Assembly: GCA_017476785.1 (NCBI GenBank)
Contig: JAFUZD010000111.1
Span: forward strand, 1-33,192
Direction: 5' to 3'
DNA: 33,192 bases
Source of the DNA: Prevotella sp.
GTDB taxonomy: Bacteria; Bacteroidota; Bacteroidia; Bacteroidales; Bacteroidaceae
The first letter of the stretch is position 1. The number at the start of each line of letters is the position of its first letter. Under the pieces are notes generated by a model. It ran no database searches, was not told where the DNA came from, and saw only the letters and a list, made by a program, of their open reading frames with translations. The position numbers and the translations under genes are program-made. Below are positions 1 to 8,020 of this stretch, one piece after another.

Positions 1-21
1 ATACATCAAACAAAACTTACT

Positions 22-178
22 CCCCTCCCGTCGGGAGGGGTTTGGGGTGGGTCCCAAGCCAATCATTCTCCCCTCCCGTCGGGAGGGGTAGGGGGTGGGT
101 TCCAAGCCAATCAATCTCCCCTCCCGTCGGTAGGGGTTGGGGCCCAAACCAACCATACTCCCCTCCCGTCGGGAGGGG
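22..178. repeat. four tandem GC-rich hairpin repeats
   Basis: Four copies of the hairpin CCCCTCCC-GTC-GGGAGGGG lie at 22-40, 70-88, 118-136 (one mismatch in the right arm) and 160-178. Each is followed by a G-rich tail of the form ggggtgggt and a short linker resembling ccaagccaatcat. The period is 48, 48 and 42 bp. All are multiples of three, so the reading frame of the following fmt gene stays open back to base 1, although it contains no ATG, GTG or TTG. The units resemble dispersed REP-like intergenic repeats; I cannot check how many copies the genome holds. Confidence 0.85.
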
Positions 179-210
179 CTGGGGGTGGGTTTCGGGATTC
201 ACTCCGCATT

Positions 211-1161
211 GTGTTTATGGGCACCCCCGAGTTTGCGGTGGCTACCCTGAAGATGCTGGTAGAGCAGCGTTATAACGTAGTGGCCGTGGTGACGCAGCCC
301 GACAAGCCCGTAGGGCGTCACGGCTCTGTCTTGCAGCCGTCGGCCGTGAAGCAGTATGCGCTGGCTCAGGGCTTGCCCGTGTTGCAGCCGGAGAAGATGA
401 AAGACCCCGAGTTCATAGCGCAGCTGCGCTCCTACCGAGCCAACCTGCAGGTGGTGGTGGCTTTCAGAATGCTGCCCGAAGTGGTGTGGGCAATGCCTGA
501 GTATGGCACGTTCAACGTTCACGCGGCCCTGCTTCCGCAGTATCGCGGGGCTGCTCCCATCAATTGGGCCATTATCAACGGTGAGAAGCAGACGGGAGTA
601 ACGACGTTCTTTCTGGACCACAACATTGATACGGGGCGCATCATTATGCAGCTGCCTTTCGATATCCCGGAGACGGCCGACGTGGAATATGTCTATGACG
701 GGCTGATGCAGCTGGGAGCAGAGATATGCAGGCAGACGCTGGAGCGCATTGTTGAGGCCGGCGGTCATCCCGAATCGATGCCGCAGGACGAGTGCGCCAC
801 GCTCCACACTGCTCCGAAAATCTTTAAGGAGACCTGCGAAATCAACTGGGAGCAGCCTGCCCGCAATGTCTATAACTTCGTTCGCGGACTGAGTCCGGTG
901 CCGGGCGCGTGGACACGGCTGGTCGGGCCAGACGGAAAGGAGACGGTGCTGAAGGTCTTCCGTTCGCAGCCGGCCGACCTCGCCGTCGGCAGTCAGCCAG
1001 TCGGCTCGCTTTTCCTGTCAGGGAAGCAACGGCTCTGCGTCGTTTGCGGCGGGCAGTCGGCCATAGAACTGACTGACGTCCAACTGGCTGGCAAGAAGCG
1101 GATGGCCGTGCGCGACTTCCTGAACGGGATGAAAGACATTGAGTGCTACCGCGTAAAATAA
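211..1161 (+). CDS. fmt: methionyl-tRNA formyltransferase
   Basis: This enzyme transfers a formyl group from 10-formyltetrahydrofolate to initiator Met-tRNA in the cytoplasm. The N-terminal Rossmann domain begins with the family FMGTPEFAV motif, and the catalytic Asn, His and Asp are at residues 102, 104 and 140, within FNVHAALLP and the DTG segment. The C-terminal OB-like tRNA-binding domain follows to residue 316. The start is uncertain. Counting from the GTG at 211, the catalytic residues fall six short of the E. coli numbering, and the codons just upstream (193-210) read R-D-S-L-R-I, which fits the usual family N-terminus. The codon where ATG would be expected (190-192) is TTT, at the edge of the repeat array. 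GTG 211 and ATG 217 are the only nearby start codons. The gene probably forms an operon with the small ORF and rpe downstream. Confidence 0.93.
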   Translation: MFMGTPEFAVATLKMLVEQRYNVVAVVTQPDKPVGRHGSVLQPSAVKQYALAQGLPVLQPEKMKDPEFIAQLRSYRANLQVVVAFRMLPEVVWAMPEYGTFNVHAALLPQYRGAAPINWAIINGEKQTGVTTFFLDHNIDTGRIIMQLPFDIPETADVEYVYDGLMQLGAEICRQTLERIVEAGGHPESMPQDECATLHTAPKIFKETCEINWEQPARNVYNFVRGLSPVPGAWTRLVGPDGKETVLKVFRSQPADLAVGSQPVGSLFLSGKQRLCVVCGGQSAIELTDVQLAGKKRMAVRDFLNGMKDIECYRVK

Positions 1162-1243
1162 TTCTGCCTCGGGATATAATAAATAGGTCTGCTCCTCCGT
1201 TTCTAAAGATAGAAAGCCATTATGAAACCAGAACGGATTGCCT

Positions 1244-1372
1244 ATGAAGTATTTTACCCAAGACGAATTCAGACCCAGTGAATCGACCATCAGGCTTATC
1301 AAACAGATAGCCTACACTTATAATGCAATGAAAATGACCAGCGGAAAGGCCGCTGCGTTGTGTTTGAACTGA
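1244..1372 (+). CDS. 42-residue small protein, unknown function
   Basis: A 42-codon ORF fills most of the fmt-rpe gap and ends 6 bp before the rpe ATG. Its product starts MKYFTQDEFRPSESTIRLIK, has a basic amphipathic middle and ends in AAALCLN. The composition is protein-like, with a plausible helix around residues 14-30 and a single Cys at position 40. The tight fit between two cotranscribed housekeeping genes suggests real translation. I recall similar short proteins ending in CLN in other Bacteroidales but cannot confirm this. No function is assigned. A competing start at 1222 is in a different frame and stops at 1281, so it is less likely. Confidence 0.6.
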   Translation: MKYFTQDEFRPSESTIRLIKQIAYTYNAMKMTSGKAAALCLN

Positions 1373-1378
1373 ATCATT

Positions 1379-2035
1379 ATGCCAACATTAGTATCTCCTT
1401 CGTTGCTCGCAGCCGACTTCCTGCATCTCGACAGCGAGATAGAAATGCTCAATCGGAGCGAAGCCGACTGGCTCCATCTGGACGTGATGGACGGCGTGTT
1501 CGTGCCCAATATCTCATTCGGGTTCCCCGTGCTTGAGGCTGTGGCATCGCTCTGCCGTAAGCCGCTTGACGTGCACTATATGATAGTGAAGCCGGAGCGG
1601 TATATCAAGCAGACTGCCAAGCTGGGGGCTATGATGATGAATGTGCACTGGGAAGCCTGCGACCATCTGCACCGTACCATACAGGAAATCCACGACGCGG
1701 GTATGAAAGCGGGCGTAACGCTGAATCCGGCCACGCCCGTCTCGGTGCTCGAGGATATACTGGGCGATGTGGATATGGTGCTGCTGATGAGCGTGAATCC
1801 CGGTTTCGGCGGGCAGAAGTTCATAGAGAACACCATCAAGAAGGTGGAGCGGCTGCGTCAGATGATAGACGAGCGCGGGCTGAAGACCCTCATCGAAGTG
1901 GATGGGGGCGTGCAGGGCGAGACGGCTCCCCGGCTGGTAAAGGCCGGCGTAGACGTGTTGGTCAGTGGCAGTTACGTGTTCAAGAACCCAACTCCCGAAC
2001 AAACCATCCGCAATCTGCGCCAGCTTGAACGCTAA
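1379..2035 (+). CDS. rpe: ribulose-phosphate 3-epimerase
   Basis: This enzyme interconverts D-ribulose 5-phosphate and D-xylulose 5-phosphate in the pentose phosphate pathway. The 218-residue TIM barrel is of normal family length. It opens with VSPSLLAADF and then carries WLHLDVMDGVFVPNISFG, with the metal-binding His and the catalytic Asp (family knowledge). Further metal or phosphate ligands appear in DVHYMIV, MSVNPGFGGQKF and EVDGGV. The ATG at 1379 follows the small ORF by 6 bp, so the gene is probably cotranscribed with fmt. A strong hairpin terminator follows at once. Confidence 0.97.
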   Translation: MPTLVSPSLLAADFLHLDSEIEMLNRSEADWLHLDVMDGVFVPNISFGFPVLEAVASLCRKPLDVHYMIVKPERYIKQTAKLGAMMMNVHWEACDHLHRTIQEIHDAGMKAGVTLNPATPVSVLEDILGDVDMVLLMSVNPGFGGQKFIENTIKKVERLRQMIDERGLKTLIEVDGGVQGETAPRLVKAGVDVLVSGSYVFKNPTPEQTIRNLRQLER

Positions 2036-2045
2036 GCGCAAAAAG

Positions 2046-2103
2046 AAATCCAGTGAATTCAAGCTGTCACTCAAATTGGTAATAGCTTGAATTCACTGGA
2101 TTT
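2046..2103. terminator. bidirectional terminator, rpe / sigma factor
   Basis: A perfect 20-bp inverted repeat (arms 2046-2065 and 2084-2103) encloses an 18-nt loop. It has an A-rich left flank and a T-rich right flank, so it can terminate both the + strand rpe transcript and the convergent - strand sigma-factor transcript. Confidence 0.85.
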
Positions 2104-2147
2104 TATCTTGAATAGGCGCTTGTCGCTTCTCCGTTGCGGCGTAGGAA

Positions 2148-2747
2148 TTACATCTCGATGTTCAGCATAATGTCGTGCTGCTTGGCCATACGGCGCATAT
2201 TGATGAGCGCGTAGCGCATACGCCCCAGTGACGTATTGATGCTGACACCCGTCAAGTCGGCTATCTCTTTGAACGACAAGTCTTGATAGAACCGCATATA
2301 CACCACCTCGCGCTGAGGTGCCGGCAGCGCATCCATCATCCGTCTCACGTCGTCCATCACCTGTGCATTGATGATTTCGTTTTCGCGGTTGAGGTCCATC
2401 AGCGTGTCGCCGCGCAGGTTGCTCAGGTCGTTGCCTTCTGTCGGCTCCACCACGTGCTCCTGTCGCTGCTGGCGATACCAGTCCATCATCACGTTGTGGG
2501 CAATGCGCGTCACCCAGTAGGCAAACTTACCCGAAGTGGTGTACTTGCCCTCTTGCAGCTTGACGATGACTTTGACGAACGTGTCTTGGAAGATGTCGTT
2601 AGCCCGTTCGGGGTCACGAACCACGAACAGGATATAGTTGAAGAGCTTCTGTTGATTGCGTGCTAATAACTCATCAAAGGCTCTGTTGTCTCCTCCTACG
2701 TAAAGCAGGGCCAACTCTTCGTCGGTCCGACTTGCATAATTCTTCAT
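2148..2747 (-). CDS. RNA polymerase ECF-type sigma factor
   Basis: A 199-residue sigma-70-family protein with two conserved regions. Region 2 lies at about residues 22-95 and includes the core-binding and -10-recognition segment DPERANDIFQDTFVKVIVKL followed by AYWVTRIAHNVMMDWYRQ. Region 4 lies at about residues 133-190 and includes the helix-turn-helix LPAPQREVVYMRFYQDLSFK and IADLTGVSINTSLGRMRYA. It should direct RNA polymerase to a specific promoter set. No anti-sigma gene is adjacent: the neighbours are rpe (convergent) and a sugar kinase fusion (divergent), so control probably works by expression rather than by a linked anti-sigma factor. The ATG at 2747 matches the Bacteroidales family start. 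The regulon is unknown. Confidence 0.93.
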   Translation of the reverse strand: MKNYASRTDEELALLYVGGDNRAFDELLARNQQKLFNYILFVVRDPERANDIFQDTFVKVIVKLQEGKYTTSGKFAYWVTRIAHNVMMDWYRQQRQEHVVEPTEGNDLSNLRGDTLMDLNRENEIINAQVMDDVRRMMDALPAPQREVVYMRFYQDLSFKEIADLTGVSINTSLGRMRYALINMRRMAKQHDIMLNIEM

Positions 2748-2838
2748 ACTTAATGTCTAATAGTTTATTAAGTAAAAGTTTTCGTCGATAGGCTTAACAG
2801 TTTTAAATTAGTTATTAACTTTCTTTGATTAAACGCTG

Positions 2839-2870
2839 CAAAAGTATATAAAAATATCAATTTGGCCAAA
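2839..2870 (-). promoter_or_regulatory. promoter of the ECF sigma gene
   Basis: On the - strand, TACTTTTG (2846-2839) matches the Bacteroidetes -7 element TAnnTTTG. It is preceded, after exactly 20 bp, by TTTG (2870-2867) as the -33 box. The -33 box sits in a perfect 14-bp palindrome AATTTGGCCAAATT (2859-2872), a possible operator. Confidence 0.7.
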
Positions 2871-2909
2871 TTATTCCTCAAAAAAATGCAAGTTATCGAT
2901 ATTTTGTCG

Positions 2910-2917
2910 TACCTTTG
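2910..2917 (+). promoter_or_regulatory. -7 element upstream of the kinase/nucleotidyltransferase fusion
   Basis: TACCTTTG matches TAnnTTTG and lies 52 bp before the ATG at 2970. I see no clear -33 box at the usual distance. Confidence 0.6.
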
Positions 2918-2969
2918 TATCACTTTTGTGCCTTTGATGGCAGCTAACTAAATCAAACGATTCAAGAAA

Positions 2970-4922
2970 ATGCAGAAATTATTTGTCCCCGGTCGCCTGT
3001 GCTTGTTTGGCGAACATACTGACTGGGCTGGCCACTACCGCACGATGAATGCCGACATTGTGCCGGGAGCCGCTATCGTGACAGGTATAGAACAGGGTAT
3101 CTATGCCGAAGTGGAAAAGTCGTCAATCTTTGAGATGTACAGCGAAGCACCGGAACTGGAGGGCATCTGGCGCGACTTCTCTTGCCGGATGAGTGAGGTG
3201 GAACTGAAGCGCGTGGCTAAGTCGGGGTCGTTCTTCTGCTATTGTGCCGGCGTGGCATCGTATATGCTTGAATGGTATAAGGTGGGCGGTGTGCGCATCC
3301 GTATCACTGGGATGACGCTTCCAATGAAGAGCGGACTGTCCAGTTCGGCTGCTATCTGCGTGCTCGTGGCACGTGCTTTCAATCTGGTCTACAATCTGAA
3401 TCTCAATACGATGGGCGAGATGAACATCGCCTATCTCGGTGAGTTGCGTACCAGCTCGCGCTGCGGACGTCTGGATCAGGCCTGCGCTTTTGGCGTGAAG
3501 CCCAATCTGATGACTTTCGATGGCGACGAGATTGAGGTGCAGGCACTCAACGTGAAGAAACCGCTGTACTGGGTCTTTGCCGACCTTTGCGCCGAGAAAG
3601 ATACCATCAAGATTCTGGCCGACCTGAACAAGGGCTATCCTTTCGCCTCCAGCGAGCAGGAACGCCTGTTGCACGAGGCACTGGGCGTGAAGAATCAGGA
3701 GATTGTAGAGCGAGCCATCAGGTATATGGCCGAAGGCGAAGTGGAGGCTCTGGGACGGTTGATGACTGAGGCCGAGGCTCTTTTCGATAGGCAAGTGGCA
3801 CCGATGTCGCCGGCTCTGTGGGCACCCAAGTTGCATCAGTTGCTGCAAGACCCGCAGATTCAGCCGTTGGTCTATGGCGGTAAAGGCGTGGGCTCTCACG
3901 GCGATGGCAGTGTGCAGTTCCTCGCCCGCGATGCAGAATGCCAGCAACAGTTGGTCGACTACATCAATGGTTTGGGGATGCGTGCCTACACGCTGACGCT
4001 CCATCCTGTGCATACCGTCCGCCGCGCCATCATCCCGGTGGCAGGTTTCGGCACACGGCTCTATCCGGCCACGCGTGCATTGAAGAAAGACTTCTTCCCC
4101 ATACCCTGTGCCGATGGAATGGTGCGCCCCGTCATTCTCATCCTGTTGGAAGAGCTGGTGAAGAGTGGGGTGGAGGAAATCTGCCTCGTGCTGGGGTCGG
4201 AAGAAGAGCGGCTGCAGTACACGGAGTTCTTTGAGCGTCAGCTCTCGGAGGAGCATCTGCGCAAGTTGAACGCGGAGGCGCAGGAATATGAGAACCGCAT
4301 CCTCGACATCGGCAAGCGTCTGCATTATGTCTATCAGCACGAGAAGCGCGGTTTTGGCCACGCCGTCTATCAAGCTGCAGAGTTTGCGGCTAACGAGCCG
4401 GTGCTGCTGCTCTTGGGCGACACGCTGTATCGCAGCACCAGCAACAAGCCCTGCTCGCTGCAGATGATTGAAGAATACGAGCGCTACAACCGATTGATGG
4501 TGAGTATTCACACGGTGCCGCTGAGCGATGTCAGCCACTATGGCATACTGAGTGGCGTGTGGGAGGACAAAGACCGCAGCATCTTGAACGTCAGTACGAT
4601 GCAGGAGAAACCGAAAGCCAGCTATGCGGAAGAGTTCCTCGGCGTGCGCAATGCGGAGGGCGAAAAGGAATACTACTCCGTGTTTGGCCAATATATCCTT
4701 ACACCCGATGTCTTTGCCCAGCTGGCCGAGGATATTGCAAAAGCCGACAGCGAAGGCGACAACCAGCGTGAGATTGAATTGACATCGGCACTCGAAGCCG
4801 TGCGCAAGCGTAGCGGGATGATGGGTGTCAGACTGGACGGCAAGATGTATGATATGGGTAATCCAGTTGCACTGCGCAATGCCGTGCTGCGATTTTCATC
4901 CAATGAGGAAGTGAAAGAATAA
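2970..4922 (+). CDS. bifunctional GHMP sugar kinase / sugar-1-phosphate nucleotidyltransferase
   Basis: A 650-residue fusion. Residues 1-345 are a GHMP kinase closest in motifs to galactokinase. They carry the substrate motif GEHTDW (14-19), the phosphate-binding PMKSGLSSSAA (118-128), a galactokinase-like CGRLDQA with the presumed catalytic Asp169, and the third motif GGKGVGSHGDG (303-313). Residues 351-640 are a GalU-like nucleotidyltransferase starting RRAIIPVAGFGTRLYPATRA, with LLLLGDTLY as the metal-binding segment. The simplest reading is a salvage enzyme that phosphorylates a free sugar at C1 and activates it to a nucleotide sugar. The domain order is opposite to that of the Bacteroides fucose enzyme Fkp. 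Galactose, a uronic acid or arabinose are possible substrates; the sequence does not decide. The gene stands alone, between its own promoter and a terminator. Confidence 0.85.
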   Translation: MQKLFVPGRLCLFGEHTDWAGHYRTMNADIVPGAAIVTGIEQGIYAEVEKSSIFEMYSEAPELEGIWRDFSCRMSEVELKRVAKSGSFFCYCAGVASYMLEWYKVGGVRIRITGMTLPMKSGLSSSAAICVLVARAFNLVYNLNLNTMGEMNIAYLGELRTSSRCGRLDQACAFGVKPNLMTFDGDEIEVQALNVKKPLYWVFADLCAEKDTIKILADLNKGYPFASSEQERLLHEALGVKNQEIVERAIRYMAEGEVEALGRLMTEAEALFDRQVAPMSPALWAPKLHQLLQDPQIQPLVYGGKGVGSHGDGSVQFLARDAECQQQLVDYINGLGMRAYTLTLHPVHTVRRAIIPVAGFGTRLYPATRALKKDFFPIPCADGMVRPVILILLEELVKSGVEEICLVLGSEEERLQYTEFFERQLSEEHLRKLNAEAQEYENRILDIGKRLHYVYQHEKRGFGHAVYQAAEFAANEPVLLLLGDTLYRSTSNKPCSLQMIEEYERYNRLMVSIHTVPLSDVSHYGILSGVWEDKDRSILNVSTMQEKPKASYAEEFLGVRNAEGEKEYYSVFGQYILTPDVFAQLAEDIAKADSEGDNQREIELTSALEAVRKRSGMMGVRLDGKMYDMGNPVALRNAVLRFSSNEEVKE

Positions 4923-4933
4923 GGAGGAATAGA

Positions 4934-4980
4934 AACAGCGAGGGGCTGCAAGACGTATTGTCTTGCAGCCCCTCGCTGTT
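4934..4980 (+). terminator. terminator after the kinase fusion
   Basis: A perfect 21-bp GC-rich stem (arms 4934-4954 and 4960-4980) with a 5-nt loop, followed by gtttt. It separates the + strand fusion gene from the convergent HAD/wzc/rfbA operon and may act in both directions. Confidence 0.85.
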
Positions 4981-4997
4981 GTTTTGGATGCTTCTGA

Positions 4998-5447
4998 TTA
5001 GAATTGCCACCATTTCTTCTTGGTGGAGTGGTGGCGGTGGTGTCCGTATGGATTGACCATCTCGCCGCTTTCTGCTTCGGCCAGCAGGTCGTGCCACGTT
5101 TTATGGTGACTGATCATCCGATAGATGGTGCCCCAATCGGGCAGTCCACCCACATTGCGGTCGTCAATCCAGATGTCTACGGCACTCAGCTTGCGGCTGA
5201 AATGCTGATTGTTGTGCACGGTCTCTTCGGGATATTCGCGGTTGACGGCATAGAACTCCACGCCCCGCTCGCGACACCAGTTGACCGCGTCCTCCAGCAA
5301 TTCGCCCTCGCGCACGGTCCAGAGAATCAGTCGGTGATGGTCTTTGATGAGCATCTTCAGCGTGTCAATGGCAAAGGGAATCTCCTCGCCAATCTCTGGA
5401 TAGCGATGCTCAACGATGGTTCCGTCGAAATCTACTGCGATGGTCAT
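4998..5447 (-). CDS. small HAD-superfamily hydrolase (BT0820-like)
   Basis: A 149-residue cytoplasmic HAD-fold protein with all core motifs: DFDGT (Asp6 nucleophile, Asp8), Thr44 in LILWTVRE, Lys86, and the acidic pair Asp95-Asp96 in IWIDDRN. It lacks a large cap domain, like the Bacteroides structural-genomics protein BT0820. The tail is unusual, rich in His, Lys and Trp (GHHRHHSTKKKWWQF). The ATG overlaps the wzc stop as ATGA (5444-5447), implying translational coupling. Its substrate is unknown. The linkage suggests a phosphosugar or phosphoprotein step in polysaccharide synthesis, but that is inference. Confidence 0.85.
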   Translation of the reverse strand: MTIAVDFDGTIVEHRYPEIGEEIPFAIDTLKMLIKDHHRLILWTVREGELLEDAVNWCRERGVEFYAVNREYPEETVHNNQHFSRKLSAVDIWIDDRNVGGLPDWGTIYRMISHHKTWHDLLAEAESGEMVNPYGHHRHHSTKKKWWQF

Positions 5448-7975
5448 TTCTTAATCGAGTTATCGTTCTTGTTTCCGTAATGGCTGTTGGCATAGTTGCC
5501 ATACGAACCGTATGCTCCGTAGTTACCGTAGTTGCCGTAGCCGTAGCGTCCATAGCCATAACGGCCGTAACCATAGCGTCCGTACTTGCCATACTTGCCG
5601 TAGCCGTAGTAGTAGCCGTACTTCTTCTTCGACATATCCACACCGTTGAGCACGATGCACATATTAGGCAGCTTCTGCTCGGCATTGATGCCGTTCATCA
5701 TTCCGATGCTGGCCTTCGGGGTGTAGTCGGCACGCGCCACGATGACAGAGATGTCGGTGTACTTGCCGATTTGGAATGTATCGGTGACCAGTCCCACAGG
5801 AGCCGTGTCGAGAATGACGTAGTCGTATTCCTCTTTCAGAAGGTCAATGATTTCGCCCAGCGTCTCGCGCGAAAGGAGCTCGGCGGGGTTGGGCGGCACG
5901 GGACCGGCCAACAGCAGGTCGAGGTTCTTGTTGACACCCGACGGACGAATCTGCGCCAGCGTGTCAGCCTTCGACACTTCTTCCTTCACCAGCAGGCGGG
6001 TGATACCCTCGGTGCGGTCGGAGATGCCGAACAGGCGTCCCAACGCCGGCTTACGGATGTCAAGACCGCAGAGGATGACTTTCTTGCCCAGCAGCGCAAA
6101 GCTGACGGCGAGGTTGGCAGCGTTGAACGTCTTACCCTCGCCCGATGTGGACGACGTAAAGAGAATCACTTTCTGGTTGCCTTTCAGCATAAACTGGATA
6201 TTGGTACGCATTGAGCGGAATATCTCGTCTATCTGGTCGTTCTGGTTCTCGTGCACCACGATACCCGCAGCAGTCTTTGCGCTCTCGCTGGCCACGGCTA
6301 CGTCGGCGATGATGGGCAGATTGGTCAGTCGGGCCACGTCTTCGTGTCCCTCAATCTTGTAGCGCATCAGCTGAATCAGGTAGACGATAAGGAGCGGCAG
6401 TGCGAAGCCGAGTATCAGTGCTGCCAGCATAATGATGGCACTCTTGGGACTTACTTTGCCTTCGAAGATGGGGTCGTCAATCAGTTTTCCCTTATCGGCC
6501 GTAGCTGCCAGCGAGATGGAGTTCTCCTCACGCTTCTGCAACAGCATCAAGTACAGGCCCGACTTCACTTCCTGCTGGCGGCCAATCTGTGTCAGGATGC
6601 GTTCCTGCTCCGGCGTGTTGGACACCTTGCTCTGATAGAGACTGTACTGGCTGTTGATGCTCTGGCGTTGGATGTCCGCGCTGCGGCGAGCCTGCAGCAA
6701 TGCCTGACGGATGCTGCGCTGGAGGTCGTCGAGTGTGCTGGTGAGCGTCATCACCTGCGGTGCAGTCTCAGAAGCCGAGCGCAGCAGACGGTTACGGTCG
6801 AGCACGTTGCGGTTGAACTCGTTGATGAGCTGCGTAGACGCTCCGTCGCTCAGACCCACATTCGAGGGAATAATCTGGTATTTGTTGTCCGGATTGTCTA
6901 CGAATTCGCGCAGATAGTCGAGCAGCTGAATCTGCATATTGGCTTCGGCCAGCTTGCTGGAATATTCGTTGGCTTGCTGTACCGTCTGCGTAGCGTCCAG
7001 TCGCAGCTCGGTGACGGAGTTGCGACGCTTGTATTCCTCAAGCGCGCCTTCGGTGGTCCCGAGCTCTGCATCAATCTTCTCCAGACGGCCGTTGATGAAT
7101 TGCTCCGTTTTCAGCGCAATCTCGTTCTTGTCAGCATTGGCCTGACGGTTGTAGCAGGTAGCCAGCTGTTTCAAGAAGTCCATACCGCGGTCGGGATTCT
7201 GGTCCTTCACCGTCATCTGTGCAATCGTCGTCGTCTTTGAAGACGGTGCAACGGTCAGGTTGCCGATGTAACGCGCAGCAACGACCGACGGCGGCGTAAT
7301 CGTGACGTGGACAGAACGGCCGGGAGCGAGATTGCCGTTAGGATTCTTGGTGAAAGTCAGCGTTCCTATTTGTGTGCGCTTGCTGGCGGGGAACGACGTG
7401 AATGAAGTCTCGAACGGCAGTTCGCTTCCTTTCCGCAGAATCTTACCCGTCACTACGTATTTGTCTTTTAGCTGTTCTATCTCCATCTTGACCACGTAGA
7501 GCGAGTCGTCCATCTTGATGAGGCTTGCAGGGTCGAGGTCCACGTTGATGCCCTGTGTCTTGTAGACCAACTGCTTGGACAGTCTGCCTTCATTCTTATA
7601 TTCTACGTACAGCTTCAAGTCCTTCACGGCCTCTCTGGCAAGGATGTGTGATTGCAGAATCTCAACCTCATTGTCAATACCGCTTGAGTTCGAGATGAAT
7701 CCCAAATCCTGCATATTGGCCAGCATCTGGCCATTGCTACGCCGACCTCGGTTGTCGTCCTTGATGAGCATCTTGGCCGACACCTGATAAGTGGGTGCCT
7801 TATAGCGCAGATAGATCAGCGCACCGCAAAGGAAAATGAATATGGACAGCAGGAACCACTGCCAATTCAGAATAAATAATGTAAAGAGGGTTCTGAAGTC
7901 AAACGAGCTCTCTTCTTCATTCTGCACCATTGCGTCGATGTTCTCTATCGATTCCGCATTTTTTCTTTCTTCCAT
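5444..7975 (-). CDS. Wzc-type polysaccharide co-polymerase / bacterial tyrosine kinase
   Basis: An 843-residue inner-membrane protein controlling exopolysaccharide chain length and export. The first membrane segment lies at about residues 30-55 and is followed by a long periplasmic Wzz-like and coiled-coil region. The second membrane segment is at about 512-533. The cytosolic BY-kinase domain has Walker A TSSTSGEGKT (about 606-615), Walker A' VILCGLDIRKP and Walker B YVILDTAPV. The C-terminal autophosphorylation tail (about residues 780-835) holds some 19 tyrosines in KYG, RYG and NYG repeats, encoded by a degenerate tandem DNA repeat at about 5480-5640. The gene lies 45 bp downstream of rfbA and is probably cotranscribed with it. 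No Wza-type export gene is present in the window. Confidence 0.95.
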   Translation of the reverse strand: MEERKNAESIENIDAMVQNEEESSFDFRTLFTLFILNWQWFLLSIFIFLCGALIYLRYKAPTYQVSAKMLIKDDNRGRRSNGQMLANMQDLGFISNSSGIDNEVEILQSHILAREAVKDLKLYVEYKNEGRLSKQLVYKTQGINVDLDPASLIKMDDSLYVVKMEIEQLKDKYVVTGKILRKGSELPFETSFTSFPASKRTQIGTLTFTKNPNGNLAPGRSVHVTITPPSVVAARYIGNLTVAPSSKTTTIAQMTVKDQNPDRGMDFLKQLATCYNRQANADKNEIALKTEQFINGRLEKIDAELGTTEGALEEYKRRNSVTELRLDATQTVQQANEYSSKLAEANMQIQLLDYLREFVDNPDNKYQIIPSNVGLSDGASTQLINEFNRNVLDRNRLLRSASETAPQVMTLTSTLDDLQRSIRQALLQARRSADIQRQSINSQYSLYQSKVSNTPEQERILTQIGRQQEVKSGLYLMLLQKREENSISLAATADKGKLIDDPIFEGKVSPKSAIIMLAALILGFALPLLIVYLIQLMRYKIEGHEDVARLTNLPIIADVAVASESAKTAAGIVVHENQNDQIDEIFRSMRTNIQFMLKGNQKVILFTSSTSGEGKTFNAANLAVSFALLGKKVILCGLDIRKPALGRLFGISDRTEGITRLLVKEEVSKADTLAQIRPSGVNKNLDLLLAGPVPPNPAELLSRETLGEIIDLLKEEYDYVILDTAPVGLVTDTFQIGKYTDISVIVARADYTPKASIGMMNGINAEQKLPNMCIVLNGVDMSKKKYGYYYGYGKYGKYGRYGYGRYGYGRYGYGNYGNYGAYGSYGNYANSHYGNKNDNSIKK

Positions 7976-8020
7976 ATTATTATAAATATCGATTAATCGT
8001 CTTTTGATACATTAAGGTTC

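Noticed and set aside
22-178. Tandem 48-bp repeats at the window start as a CRISPR array
   Set aside because: Linkers between hairpins are near-identical rather than unique spacers, and no cas genes are present.
3123-4691. 522-residue open frame on the - strand
   Set aside because: It is antisense to the kinase/nucleotidyltransferase fusion, whose motifs are clear; the antisense product is His- and Gln-rich without domains.
6251-7240. 329-residue open frame on the + strand
   Set aside because: It is a shadow of the Wzc coding sequence, with low-quality composition and no start signals.
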